37,128 nt of DNA from Caulobacter sp. AP07. GTDB taxonomy: Bacteria > Pseudomonadota > Alphaproteobacteria > Caulobacterales > Caulobacteraceae. The notes under the pieces are model-generated. The model was given only the letters and a program-made list of their open reading frames with translations, did no database searches and was not told the origin of the DNA. Positions 1 through 10,874 of this stretch are shown piece by piece. The position numbers were made by a program, and so were the translations under genes. The stretch is from contig NZ_AKKF01000148.1 in assembly GCF_000281955.1 (NCBI RefSeq), positions 1 to 37,128 of the forward strand, given 5' to 3'. The stretch's first letter is position 1. Each line of letters opens with the position of its first letter.

Positions 1-33
1 ATGCAGCGGTCCCCACAAGGGGAGAAGGAGAAC

Positions 34-1086
34 CTAGACCAACCGCTCGCGTCCCGCCTTCGCCGCCTTCAGGAACACGCTCGGCAGGGCCGCCAGCCCT
101 GGCGGATCGGTCCAGACGAAATCGCCCTCGCCGTTGCTGTCGGCCCGCAACACCCGCAGGGTCAGCGAGAAGTGGGTGAAGACGTGCTCCACGGTCCCGA
201 AGTCGCGCCAGGCTCCGGGGGCCGGGGCGGCGACGGCGGCTTCCGGATCCGTCCACGGACGATCGCGCCAGTCGCTGGTCGGCAGGCCCAGCATGCCGCC
301 CAGCAGGCCCTTGGGCGGCCGGCGGACCAGGGCCGTCTCGTCGCCTCGGGTCAACACGTAGGCCACGCCGTGGCGGTGCGGCCGATCGGCCTTCTTCGTC
401 TTGCGCGGATAGGTCTCCGGCGCGCCCGTCTTCAACCCCTCGCACCAGGTCCCGACCGGGCAGCGGTCGCACAGCGGGGCCTTGGGCCGGCAGACGGTCG
501 CCCCCAGGTCCATCAGCGCCTGGGCCCAGTCCCCGGGACGCTGGCCGGTGACCAGTTCGCCAGCCAGGTGCTTCAGTTCCGGCTTGGCGTCCGGCACGGG
601 CGTCTCGACCGCGAACAGCCGGGCCATCACCCGCTCGACATTGCCGTCGACCACATTGGCCGCCCGGTCGAAGGCGATGGCCGCAACGGCCGCCGCGGTG
701 TAGGCGCCGACGCCCGGCAGGGCGCGCAGGCCTTCTTCCGTGTCGGGAAACACCCCGCCATGCTCGCGGGCCACGGCCCGGGCGCAGGCCAGCAGGTTGC
801 GGGCCCGGGCGTAGTAGCCCAGCCCCGCCCAGGCGGCCATCAGCGCGCCATCCTCCACCGCCGCCAGGTTCGAGACGGTCGGCCAGCGCTGGGTGAAGCT
901 CAGGAAATAGGGCGTGGCGTGCGGCACGGTGGTCTGCTGCAGCATCACCTCCGACAGCCAGACCCTGTAGGGGTCGGACCGCTGTCCGGCCTTGCCGGCC
1001 GCCGGTCCGGTGCGCCAAGGCAGGTCCCGGGCCTGGGCGTCGTACCAGGCCAGCAGGGCGGCGCGGAGGGCGGGGATGTCGAGCAT
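34..1086 (-). CDS. mutY: A/G-specific adenine DNA glycosylase MutY
   Basis: MutY removes adenine mispaired with 8-oxoguanine in base excision repair. The 350-residue product has the HhH-GPD fold: WLSEVMLQQT carries the catalytic Glu46, the helix-hairpin-helix LPGVGAYTA lies at 123-131, and VVDGNV carries the conserved Asp147. The [4Fe-4S] ligands are Cys199, Cys206, Cys209 and Cys215 in the family spacing C-X6-C-X2-C-X5-C. The C-terminal third (about 230-350) fits the NUDIX-like domain that reads 8-oxoG, with FTHFSLTL near its end. I chose the ATG at 1086, where family similarity begins (MLDIPALR). An in-frame ATG 12 codons upstream is possible. The open frame extends further but runs antisense into the divergent gene. 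The length is typical for the family. Confidence 0.95.
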   Translation of the reverse strand: MLDIPALRAALLAWYDAQARDLPWRTGPAAGKAGQRSDPYRVWLSEVMLQQTTVPHATPYFLSFTQRWPTVSNLAAVEDGALMAAWAGLGYYARARNLLACARAVAREHGGVFPDTEEGLRALPGVGAYTAAAVAAIAFDRAANVVDGNVERVMARLFAVETPVPDAKPELKHLAGELVTGQRPGDWAQALMDLGATVCRPKAPLCDRCPVGTWCEGLKTGAPETYPRKTKKADRPHRHGVAYVLTRGDETALVRRPPKGLLGGMLGLPTSDWRDRPWTDPEAAVAAPAPGAWRDFGTVEHVFTHFSLTLRVLRADSNGEGDFVWTDPPGLAALPSVFLKAAKAGRERLV

Positions 1087-1133
1087 GATGCTCGTATGGC
1101 AGACCACGCCCTCGGCTGTCATCCCGCACCGAC

Positions 1134-1159
1134 GGGGACAGGCCCATGGGCCTGTCCCC
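1134..1159. repeat. 26-bp perfect palindrome with GGGGACA ends
   Basis: The 26 bases read identically on both strands, with outer ends GGGGACAGG and CCTGTCCCC. It lies between the divergent starts of mutY and the DciA-family gene. It could be a regulator site for both promoters, a hairpin in the DciA-gene leader, or a small mobile palindrome. A second dyad with GGGGACA ends occurs at 29982-30048. Confidence 0.7.
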
Positions 1160-1188
1160 AACCGCACCACCTCTGCTACCTTCCCCCC

Positions 1189-1731
1189 ATGCGCCGTCCC
1201 CTGCCCACCGCGGAAGAAGCCCTCGCGATCCTCAAGCGCCGCCGCACGCGGCCGCAGTTCCGCAGCCCCCCGCCCGCCGGCAAGGCGCTGGCCCCGCTGA
1301 TCAAGCAGCTGGACGCCAAGTTCGGCCAGGGTCCGGCCCTGTTGCAGACCCGCTGGCGGGAGATCGTCGGCGAGACCCTGGCGCGGCGGACCGAGCCGGT
1401 CCGCGTCATCAAGAGCCGCACGCCCGGCGAGGGCGGCACGCTGGAGCTGCGGGTCGACGGCCCGGTGGCCTCGCTGATCCAGCACCAGGCCCCGCAGATC
1501 ACCGCCCGCCTCGACCTGCTGCTCGGCAAGGGCGCGGTGACCCGGCTGCGCATCGTCCAGGGCCCGGTCAAGGTCCAGGCCGCGCCCGTCGCCCCGCGCG
1601 CGCGCCGCAAGCCGCCGCTGGACGCCGCCCAGGAACGCGAACTGGCCGACAGCCTGGGCGCCCAGCCGGAGGGCGGACTGAAGGACGCCCTGCTGAAGCT
1701 GGGCCGAGGCGTGCTGCGCGATCCGCGCTAG
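1189..1731 (+). CDS. dciA: DciA family protein (DUF721), putative replicative helicase loader
   Basis: This 180-residue protein matches the family once called DUF721, now linked to DciA, which helps load the replicative helicase DnaB in bacteria without DnaC or DnaI. The recognisable domain covers about residues 30-130: a W-x-x-I-V-G-x-x-L-A motif (WREIVGETLA), the strand TLELRVDGPVASLI, and a final VTRLRIVQG strand, as in the KH-like fold. The N-terminus is rich in Arg and Lys. The C-terminal tail is basic and Pro/Ala-rich, probably disordered. The ATG at 1189 starts the family-like sequence; the longer open frame upstream is antisense to mutY. Family membership is well supported. Helicase loading here is inferred from the family. 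Confidence 0.85.
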   Translation: MRRPLPTAEEALAILKRRRTRPQFRSPPPAGKALAPLIKQLDAKFGQGPALLQTRWREIVGETLARRTEPVRVIKSRTPGEGGTLELRVDGPVASLIQHQAPQITARLDLLLGKGAVTRLRIVQGPVKVQAAPVAPRARRKPPLDAAQERELADSLGAQPEGGLKDALLKLGRGVLRDPR

Positions 1732-1767
1732 GTCGCCCACTTGTCGTCGGGACCCCGCACGCCTGGA

Positions 1768-1793
1768 TTGACAACCGGGCGTCCGGTAGGCTC
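1768..1793 (+). promoter_or_regulatory. Candidate promoter for the dsbA-like/smc group
   Basis: A TTGACA hexamer at 1768 is followed after about 13 bases by TAGGCT, a weak -10 in the Caulobacter housekeeping layout. It lies 110 bases before the first DsbA-like gene. The -35 is good and the -10 is poor, so the call is tentative. Confidence 0.3.
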
Positions 1794-1877
1794 ATGCCAA
1801 GGCCTCATCCGCGCCTTTTTCACGCGGTCAAAGAATCGCGCTTAACTTCACTGTTCACGACCTGAGGAAGATCGACC

Positions 1878-2507
1878 ATGCGTTCGCAGACCCGCCGGCT
1901 CCTGACGGCCGTCGCCCTCACCGCTTCCGTGGCCGTCGCGCTCGCGGGCTGCAACAAGACGGAAACGTCCAGCGCCGACGACATGTCGCTGGGCAACCCC
2001 AAGGCCAAGGTCACGGTCGTGGAATACGCCTCGGCCTCGTGCAGCCACTGCGCGCGCTGGAACAACGATGTGTTCCCGGCCTTCAAGGCCAAGTACATCG
2101 ACACCAACAAGGTCAACTACGTCTATCGCGAGTTCCTGACCCCGCCGGTCCAGGTGGCCGCCGCCTCGTTCCTGCTGGCCCGCTGCGCCGGCAAGGACAA
2201 GTACTTCCAGGTCGTCGATTCCGTGTACCGCTCGCAGGAAGAGATGTTCACCACCGGCGACTTCCGCGGCGTGCTGCTGCGCATCGGCCAGTCGGCCGGC
2301 ATGGACGAGACCCAGTTCAACGCCTGCGTCACCGACGAGAAGAACCTCAAGGCCCTGAACGACCGGGTCGAGAAGTACGCCAAGGACGCCAAGATCACCG
2401 GCACCCCGACCTTCGTCGTCAACGGCAAGAAGGTGAACGGCGAGGACGGCGGCGAAGCGTCGTTGGCCGCGCTGGACGCCGCGATCGCCGAGGCTGAAAA
2501 GAAATGA
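1878..2507 (+). CDS. DsbA-family thiol:disulfide oxidoreductase, predicted lipoprotein
   Basis: This 209-residue thioredoxin-fold protein probably oxidises or isomerises cysteines in envelope proteins. The N-terminus is basic, then hydrophobic, and ends in a lipobox LAGC with Cys25, so the protein should be a membrane-anchored lipoprotein. The active site is CSHC at 55-58, inside EYASASCSHCARWNND, and the cis-proline loop is TPTF around 176-179, both typical of the Thioredoxin_4/DsbA group. Extra cysteines at 103 and 150 could form a structural pair. GAGGAAG precedes the ATG. Its stop overlaps the start of a paralogue (ATGA), so translation is probably coupled. The true substrates cannot be read from the sequence. 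Confidence 0.9.
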   Translation: MRSQTRRLLTAVALTASVAVALAGCNKTETSSADDMSLGNPKAKVTVVEYASASCSHCARWNNDVFPAFKAKYIDTNKVNYVYREFLTPPVQVAAASFLLARCAGKDKYFQVVDSVYRSQEEMFTTGDFRGVLLRIGQSAGMDETQFNACVTDEKNLKALNDRVEKYAKDAKITGTPTFVVNGKKVNGEDGGEASLAALDAAIAEAEKK

Positions 2508-3160
2508 TCCTCGACCGGCGCGCGCTGATCGGAACAGGGCTCTCGGCTTCGGCCTGGGCGGCGGGCGGCCTGATGCTGGCCGCCGCGCCCACCGTCGCGC
2601 GCGCCGCGCCCTTGCCGGCGGTTCCCGGCGACATGACCCTGGGCTCGCCCAAGGCCAAGGTGCAGGTGGTGGAATACGCCTCGCTGTCCTGCACCCACTG
2701 CGCCCACTGGAACAACGACGTCTTCCCGCTGCTGAAGGCCCGCTACATCGACACGGGCAAGGTCCGCTACGTGTTCCGCGAGTTCCTGACCCCGCCCATC
2801 GAGTTCGCCGCCGCCGGCTACCTGCTGGCCCGGCGGGTCGGCGCGGACCGCTACTTCCAGGTCACCGACGCCATCTTCAAGCAGCAGACGGCGATCTTCG
2901 AGAGCGAGGACCTGTGGGGCGGCCTGCTGAAGATCGGCAAGAGCTTTGGCCTGACCGAGGAACAGTTCACCGCCGCCCTGGGCGACAAGGTCGCCCTCGA
3001 GGCCCTGAACGCGCGCGTCGCCAAGGCGGCCGAGCGCGACCAAATCGAGTCCACGCCCACCTTCTTCGTCGACGGCCAGCGCCTGGTGGGCGGTCAGCCG
3101 ATCGAAGCCTTCGCCGCCGCCATCGACAAGGCGGCCGCCAACAAGACGACCAAGGGCTGA
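2504..3160 (+). CDS. DsbA-family thiol:disulfide oxidoreductase, soluble exported paralogue
   Basis: This 218-residue protein is a paralogue of the gene just upstream; both share EYAS-x-SC-x-HCA-x-WNNDVFP and REFLTPP. The active site is CTHC at 63-66 and the cis-proline loop is STPTFF near 183. Its export signal differs: RRALIG resembles a twin-arginine motif, followed by a hydrophobic stretch and a signal peptidase I-like site ARA-A near residue 34. It should therefore be free in the periplasm, whereas the upstream copy is lipid-anchored. The start codon overlaps the previous stop as ATGA. Tat versus Sec export is uncertain because the motif is incomplete. Confidence 0.9.
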   Translation: MILDRRALIGTGLSASAWAAGGLMLAAAPTVARAAPLPAVPGDMTLGSPKAKVQVVEYASLSCTHCAHWNNDVFPLLKARYIDTGKVRYVFREFLTPPIEFAAAGYLLARRVGADRYFQVTDAIFKQQTAIFESEDLWGGLLKIGKSFGLTEEQFTAALGDKVALEALNARVAKAAERDQIESTPTFFVDGQRLVGGQPIEAFAAAIDKAAANKTTKG

Positions 3161-3176
3161 GGGGCGGGCGGGCGCC

Positions 3177-6623
<3,447 letters not shown>

Positions 6624-6637
6624 CGGCCGCGACTTCC

Positions 6638-6759
6638 CTAGGTCCTCCCCCTTTGGGGGAGGTGTCGGCGAAGCCGACGGTGGGGGGAGTGGTCGGCGAT
6701 CCTAAAACTCCCCCCACCGATCGCTTCGCGATCGCCTCCCCCAAAGGGGGAGGACCTAG
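6638..6759. repeat. 122-bp mirror-symmetric intergenic repeat, likely bidirectional terminator
   Basis: The outer arms are a perfect 25-bp inverted repeat at 6638-6662 and 6735-6759, each itself a hairpin (CCTCCCCCTTTGGGGGAGG). Inside are further inverted pairs: GGTGGGGGGAGT with ACTCCCCCCACC, and short GTCGGC/GCCGAC and GCGATCGC-type hairpins. It lies between the ends of smc and the convergent TauE/SafE gene, and its last bases include that gene's stop codon. The structure would fold in either transcript and may stop transcription both ways. The design fits a short non-coding mobile or REP-like element. Confidence 0.8.
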
Positions 6760-7553
6760 TGGCCGAAAAGCCCCACCACCGCATGCCGCAGCGGGTTCCC
6801 CGGGTCGCTCAGCAGCTTCACCGCCATGGCGCACGACATCACCACCAGCAGCGGCCGGATCAGCTTGGCCCCGAACCGCATCGCCAGCCGTGAGCCGATC
6901 TGCGCGCCGATGAACGCCCCCGCCGCCATCACCAGGCCGATCGGCCAGATCACCGCGCCCTTCCAGATGAACAGCGACAGGCTGCCGAGGTTGGAGGCGG
7001 CGTTGGCCAGCTTGGTGTGGGCGGTGGCCTTCAGCGCGCCGTAGCCCAGCAGGGTGACGATGGCGACCATGTAGAACGCCCCCGCCCCCGGGCCGAAGAT
7101 GCCGTCATAGAAGCCGACCAGCGGCGCGACGCAGAAGGCGAAGACCGGCACGGTCAGGCGCGGCGAGGCGTCCTCGCCCTTCAGGCCGCGCGAGAAGCCG
7201 AAATAGAGGGCGATGACGATCAGCAGGATCGGCACCAGGGCCGCCAGTACGCGCGGCGACAGCAGGCTGGCGCACAGGGCCCCGGCCAGGCCCGCGACGG
7301 CGGCGCCGGCCGCGACCGGCAGGGCGGTCTTCCAGTCGATCAGGCCGCGGCGGGCGAAGGCGCTGGTGGAGGAGATGGCGCTGACCGCGCCCTGCAGCTT
7401 GTTGGTGCCCAGGGCCGCGACGGGGTTCATGCCGGTCAGCAGCAGGGCCGGCACGGTCAGCAGGCCGCCGCCGCCGGCGATGGCGTCGAACGCCCCGGCG
7501 ATGGCCGCCACGGCGAACATCGTCGCCAGCAGTCCAAGATCGATGTCGATCAC
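6756..7553 (-). CDS. TauE/SafE family membrane permease
   Basis: This 265-residue inner-membrane protein belongs to the TauE/SafE (YfcA-like) family, whose members are linked to export of sulfite, sulfoacetate or other small anions. The opening segment has the family glycine motif (AGAFDAIAGGGGLLTVPALL) and a second repeat around 145-185 (GFYDGIFGPGAGAFYM). About eight hydrophobic segments can be seen. The start is GTG at 7553, preceded by GAGGG. The stop codon lies inside the right arm of the adjacent inverted repeat. The substrate is unknown, and no sulfur-metabolism gene is adjacent. Confidence 0.88.
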   Translation of the reverse strand: MIDIDLGLLATMFAVAAIAGAFDAIAGGGGLLTVPALLLTGMNPVAALGTNKLQGAVSAISSTSAFARRGLIDWKTALPVAAGAAVAGLAGALCASLLSPRVLAALVPILLIVIALYFGFSRGLKGEDASPRLTVPVFAFCVAPLVGFYDGIFGPGAGAFYMVAIVTLLGYGALKATAHTKLANAASNLGSLSLFIWKGAVIWPIGLVMAAGAFIGAQIGSRLAMRFGAKLIRPLLVVMSCAMAVKLLSDPGNPLRHAVVGLFGH

Positions 7554-7617
7554 TCAAACCCTCACGTGGTCCGCCCGAAAACGGGCCGGGACCACGCGGT
7601 CGAGCGAGTTTACTGGA

Positions 7618-7947
7618 TTATTTCTGGCGCGCCTTGCGGGCGGCGTACTTGGCGTCGCGGGCGGCCTTCTGCTCGGCGGCCGACAGAGCCTTGCGCTCCT
7701 TGCGGTCGGCGCGCTTCACGGCCAGGATCGCTTCTTCCTTGGCCAGGGCCTCCAGGCGCGCGGCTTCCTTGACGGCGGCGCGCTCGGCGCGGACCCGCTC
7801 CAACTCGGCTTCACGCTCGGCGTGGCGCTGCTCGAAGTTGGGATCCTGGACGGTCGGCTTCACCTTCATCTTGGCCAGCATGGCCTTCTTGGCTTCAGCG
7901 GCGGCGGTGATGCGGTCGGCGAAGCCGGTGTTCTTCAGGTGCGACAT
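7618..7947 (-). CDS. Small highly charged coiled-coil protein (DUF6481-like)
   Basis: The 109-residue product starts MSHLKNTGFADRI and is mostly one long Ala/Glu/Lys/Arg helix. It resembles the alphaproteobacterial family I know as DUF6481, which has no defined function. No signal peptide or membrane segment is visible, so it should be cytoplasmic; the many Lys and Arg residues allow nucleic-acid or ribosome contact. I chose the ATG at 7947, preceded by AGAAGA. A longer in-frame start at 8004 would add 19 unconserved-looking residues. It is separated from the downstream permease by 64 bases. Confidence 0.7.
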   Translation of the reverse strand: MSHLKNTGFADRITAAAEAKKAMLAKMKVKPTVQDPNFEQRHAEREAELERVRAERAAVKEAARLEALAKEEAILAVKRADRKERKALSAAEQKAARDAKYAARKARQK

Positions 7948-8006
7948 GAATCTTCTGGTTGGTGGAAGTGCGCCCCTAAGACCCCAAAACGCCGGAAAAA
8001 GCAATT

Positions 8007-8042
8007 GATCATCCCGGCGCGAATGGACGCGCCGGGATGATC
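8007..8042 (-). terminator. Intrinsic terminator of the secreted glycosidase-like gene
   Basis: There is a perfect 15-bp inverted repeat (GATCATCCCGGCGCG) with a 6-base loop. On the minus strand it is followed by AATTGCTTTTT. It starts just past the stop codon at 8050, as expected for a Rho-independent terminator. Confidence 0.85.
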
Positions 8043-8049
8043 GTCAGCG

Positions 8050-10023
8050 CTACTTCTCGATTCGGTAGACCCGGTAGCTGTGCGGCGCGACGGAAGCGGC
8101 GAAGTCCGTGCGGGCCGGCACGCCCTGGCGACGCCACGCGTCGGCCTTGCCGTCGGCCGGCTTGGCCTCGACCAGCTTGCCGCTGGTCATGTCGCGCAAG
8201 CGCACGCCCTCGCCCAGCAGCGACAGGCTGACCGCCGTGTCGTCGTCGCGGAACGACTGCACCACGAAGGTCCCGTTGTCGTAGGCGAACAGGCTGACCC
8301 GGTCGGGGGCGTCCAGCCGCACCGGGAAGTCGCGCTGCAGGTAGCGCTTGATCTCGGTCGTCACCCCCTGGGGCAGGTTGTAGAGGTCACCGGGGTTCTC
8401 CGGCATGGTCAGCACGTAGAGCACCCCGCCGCCGTAGCGGTTCATCAGCAGGATCGGGAAGCCCTTGGCGTTGGCCACGCCCCGGATGATCCCCCAGCTG
8501 TCGTTGGTGTAGAAGGCCAGCTCCGGGAACAGCACCGGCGGGTTGTCGCGCCTGGGGTCGTTCAGGCTCTCGCCGTTGCCCGCGCCATAACCGTTGAGGA
8601 AGTCGTGCAGGGCCACCTTGCGGCCGGTGTCGCGCACTTCCAGGATGTCCTCGATGCCCTTGCCCTGCAGGGCGCCGAGCAGGCCCGAGGTGATGAACAC
8701 CGTCTTGCCGGCCAGCAGGTTGCCCTTGATCCTGTCGACGATCTTCGGGTCCTTGGCCGCCGCCTGGGTCAGCAGGGCGACGTCGGCGTTGGTCGGGAAG
8801 TTGGGCGACAGCTCGATCGGGATGCCGACATTGCCCAGGTAGTTGTGCAGGAAGTCCTCGCCCGACGACTGGTAGGGCTTGTAGCTGGCGATACCGATCG
8901 GCTTGCCCAGCAGGCCCAGGTCCTTGTCGATCTTCTCCAGCGAATAGCCAGCGGCGCGGCCCCAGCCGGGGCCGGGGTCGCCGGCCTGGCCCGACGGCTT
9001 GTAGGACGCGGCCATCGCCTTCCAGTCGAAGCTGGTGGCTTTGTCTTTCCACGGACGATCGCCGGGCTCGACCGGCCTGGCCTCGCTCATCGGGTTCCAG
9101 TTGAACAGGGTGATCTCCGGCGCCTTGGCCAGCAGGGTGTCCCACAGCTGCTCGGCGTAGCGATCGACATAGAGGGTCGAGAAGGTGTCGACCCAGCCGC
9201 CGCCATTGCCCTTTCCGCCGTTCGAGCCTGTCGGGCGGATGTTGTCGTAGTAGCGGATGATCGAATAGCTCTCGTACTGCTGCAGCAGCTGGTCGGTGAC
9301 CACCGGGTCGCGGGTCTCGGTGCCGGTATAGATGCCGTCGAACATCTGCGACTGCTTTTCCAGGTCGTAGCCCGTGCCCTGGAAGTGCTCGTACCAGTTG
9401 GGGTACTTGATGATCATCCGCACCTTCGGATTGACCGCCTTGGCGGGACCCAGGACCAGGTCCTGGCTGACCTTGCGCATGGTCTCCAGCCGGTATTGGC
9501 TCCAGGACCGGTCGCCCTTGGCGGCGATGTCGGCCGGGCTTTTCGAGGTGTAGAAGAAGAAGTCGTCGAGGATCACCTCGTCGAAATGCCTGGCCGCCAG
9601 CCTCACGGCCTTCTCGCATTCGGCCCGGTCGGCGGGCTTTTCGTAGTCGAAGGTGCCGAACTGGCCGCCCTCGCCGCCGGCCGCCAGGGTGATGCCGCCG
9701 GCCACCTTGATCCCCCGCGCCTCGAACCAGCCCTTGACCCGCGCGATCTGCTCGTCGCTGGCGAAGTCGTTGCTGCGGTAGACCTCCAGATAGACCTTGT
9801 CGAAGTGCAGCTGGCGCGAGGCCCGCTCGAACTCGCGGTCGAAGGTGGCCTTGTCGGCCAGCTCCTTGGCGTCGTTGACGGCGATGTAGATGGCGGCGTG
9901 GAAATTCTTGTAGGCCGGGAGCGGCTGCGGCCCGGCGGACGGGGCGGCTTGGAGCGAGGCGGCGGGCGCCACGACGGCGCACAGCGCCGCGGCGCCGAGC
10001 AGACAGCGGGTAACGCGGATCAT
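8050..10023 (-). CDS. Large secreted protein, glycoside-hydrolase-like
   Basis: The 657-residue product has a Sec signal peptide (hydrophobic 8-25, then LQAAPSAG). The first 300 residues look like a TIM barrel: HAAIYIAVND, VYLEVYRS, GIKVAGGITL, then FDEVILDDFFFYTSKS with paired acids at the end of a strand, and VRMIIKYPNWYEH. Such DD/E strand ends are typical of glycosidase active sites. The second half contains a ThuA- or glutamine-amidotransferase-like region (VFITSGLLGAL) and a C-terminal beta domain (SLFAYDNGTFVVQSF). I cannot assign a numbered GH family or substrate. GAGGGAAG precedes the ATG. No polysaccharide-uptake gene is adjacent; it appears to be a single-gene unit with its own terminator. 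Confidence 0.7.
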   Translation of the reverse strand: MIRVTRCLLGAAALCAVVAPAASLQAAPSAGPQPLPAYKNFHAAIYIAVNDAKELADKATFDREFERASRQLHFDKVYLEVYRSNDFASDEQIARVKGWFEARGIKVAGGITLAAGGEGGQFGTFDYEKPADRAECEKAVRLAARHFDEVILDDFFFYTSKSPADIAAKGDRSWSQYRLETMRKVSQDLVLGPAKAVNPKVRMIIKYPNWYEHFQGTGYDLEKQSQMFDGIYTGTETRDPVVTDQLLQQYESYSIIRYYDNIRPTGSNGGKGNGGGWVDTFSTLYVDRYAEQLWDTLLAKAPEITLFNWNPMSEARPVEPGDRPWKDKATSFDWKAMAASYKPSGQAGDPGPGWGRAAGYSLEKIDKDLGLLGKPIGIASYKPYQSSGEDFLHNYLGNVGIPIELSPNFPTNADVALLTQAAAKDPKIVDRIKGNLLAGKTVFITSGLLGALQGKGIEDILEVRDTGRKVALHDFLNGYGAGNGESLNDPRRDNPPVLFPELAFYTNDSWGIIRGVANAKGFPILLMNRYGGGVLYVLTMPENPGDLYNLPQGVTTEIKRYLQRDFPVRLDAPDRVSLFAYDNGTFVVQSFRDDDTAVSLSLLGEGVRLRDMTSGKLVEAKPADGKADAWRRQGVPARTDFAASVAPHSYRVYRIEK

Positions 10024-10133
10024 GACTGTTCTTCCCTCAATGAACCCCGCGCCGGCGCGTCGAGGCGACCGGTCATGGTTGCGGTAACATAGGATTAGTC
10101 GGATAAATTAGGCGAGGGGTTTCTGTGGTACGG

Positions 10134-10260
10134 ACTTGCCCCCTACGGGCCTTCGGCCGTCTTCCCCCATAGGGGGAAGAGCCCTGTCGCCGGCGCCGTG
10201 CGCGAGGCTCCGCCCCCTATGGGGGCGGACAGACCGCGGAGCGGTCAGGTGGGGGCAAGT
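10134..10260. repeat. 127-bp palindromic intergenic element
   Basis: The ends are ACTTGCCCCC (10134) and GGGGGCAAGT (10260). Inside lie three hairpins: CTTCCCCCATAGGGGGAAG near 10160, CCGCCCCCTATGGGGGCGG near 10210, and GACCGC-GGA-GCGGTC at 10232-10246. The plan (outer dyad, G/C-run hairpins, a short GC-rich pair) resembles the element at 6638-6759, but the bases differ. Confidence 0.7.
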
Positions 10261-10398
10261 GCGCCGCCCATTCCCCGACGTCATCCACAGCTCACGAAAG
10301 CGGCGCCGTCGCCCCGTCCGCGCCCCGATTCCTTAAGGGTCGCCGCCCAGGGCCAAAAACTGTTATAAAACCGCCACTTGACGCGATCCCGCCCAACC

Positions 10399-10425
10399 TT
10401 GACGCACCGCAGCGCGCCCTATAGG
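10399..10425 (+). promoter_or_regulatory. Promoter of the atpIBEF'F operon
   Basis: TTGACGC at 10399 followed about 12 bases later by CCTATAGG matches the Caulobacter housekeeping pattern (TTGACGS, short spacer, GCTANAWC-like). It lies about 80 bases before atpI. A second TTGACG occurs at 10377. Confidence 0.6.
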
Positions 10426-10501
10426 TTCCGCCGCGATCAAGCCGGCCGGAAAACCGCCTCTTTTGGGGCGGCCGCGGGCGTTATCGGACCTGCCGCTTCC
10501 C

Positions 10502-10870
10502 ATGCCCAAGGCCGACGAACCGAACGACAAGGCCCTGCGAAGCCTGGACGCTCGGCTCGACGCTTTCGAGGCGAAAAAAGCGGCGGAACAGCCGATACAT
10601 GTCGAGAACGAGAAATCGTCCCAGGACGGCTATCGTCTTCTGGCGGATTTGATCGGGGGCGTTCTGGTGGGGCTCGGCTTTGGCTGGCTGCTCGACCGTT
10701 ACGCCGGCACGGGGCCTTGGGGCATGGTCGGCGGTCTGCTGATCGGCATGGGGTTTTCGATCTACCTCGTCGTCCGCAAGGCGACGAAACTGAGCGCGCA
10801 GGCGTCGGTCCAGAAGACCGACGAAGACACGGGAGGCGGGTCTACCGCCCCCAAGCAGAAGAGAGACTAG
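10502..10870 (+). CDS. atpI: ATP synthase accessory protein AtpI
   Basis: AtpI is a small membrane protein at the head of many atp operons, thought to help assemble the c-ring. This 122-residue version has a charged N-terminus, two membrane helices (LLADLIGGVLVGLGFGWLLD about 46-65 and GMVGGLLIGMGFSIYLVV about 73-91), and a polar C-terminal tail. The glycine-rich helices match the AtpI/Gene1 family. I chose the ATG at 10502 (MPKADEPND); an in-frame start 13 codons upstream adds residues that do not resemble the family. atpB starts four bases after its stop. Confidence 0.85.
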   Translation: MPKADEPNDKALRSLDARLDAFEAKKAAEQPIHVENEKSSQDGYRLLADLIGGVLVGLGFGWLLDRYAGTGPWGMVGGLLIGMGFSIYLVVRKATKLSAQASVQKTDEDTGGGSTAPKQKRD

Positions 10871-10874
10871 GGCC

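Larger units (their letters stand above)
10024..10501. other. 478-bp intergenic region upstream of the ATP synthase operon
   Basis: I see no gene here. The part next to 10023 should hold the promoter of the minus-strand secreted protein. The middle holds an inverted-repeat element (10134-10260). The part after 10377 holds a strong promoter match for atpI. The run AAAAACTGTTATAAAA near 10355 is unusually AT-rich for this genome. Confidence 0.6.

Noticed and set aside
1..1188. Plus-strand frame running into the DciA-family gene
   Set aside because: It is the antisense of mutY; the real start is the ATG at 1189.
8080..10092. A 670-codon plus-strand frame opposite the secreted glycosidase-like gene
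   Set aside because: The minus-strand gene has a signal peptide, ribosome site and terminator; this frame has none.
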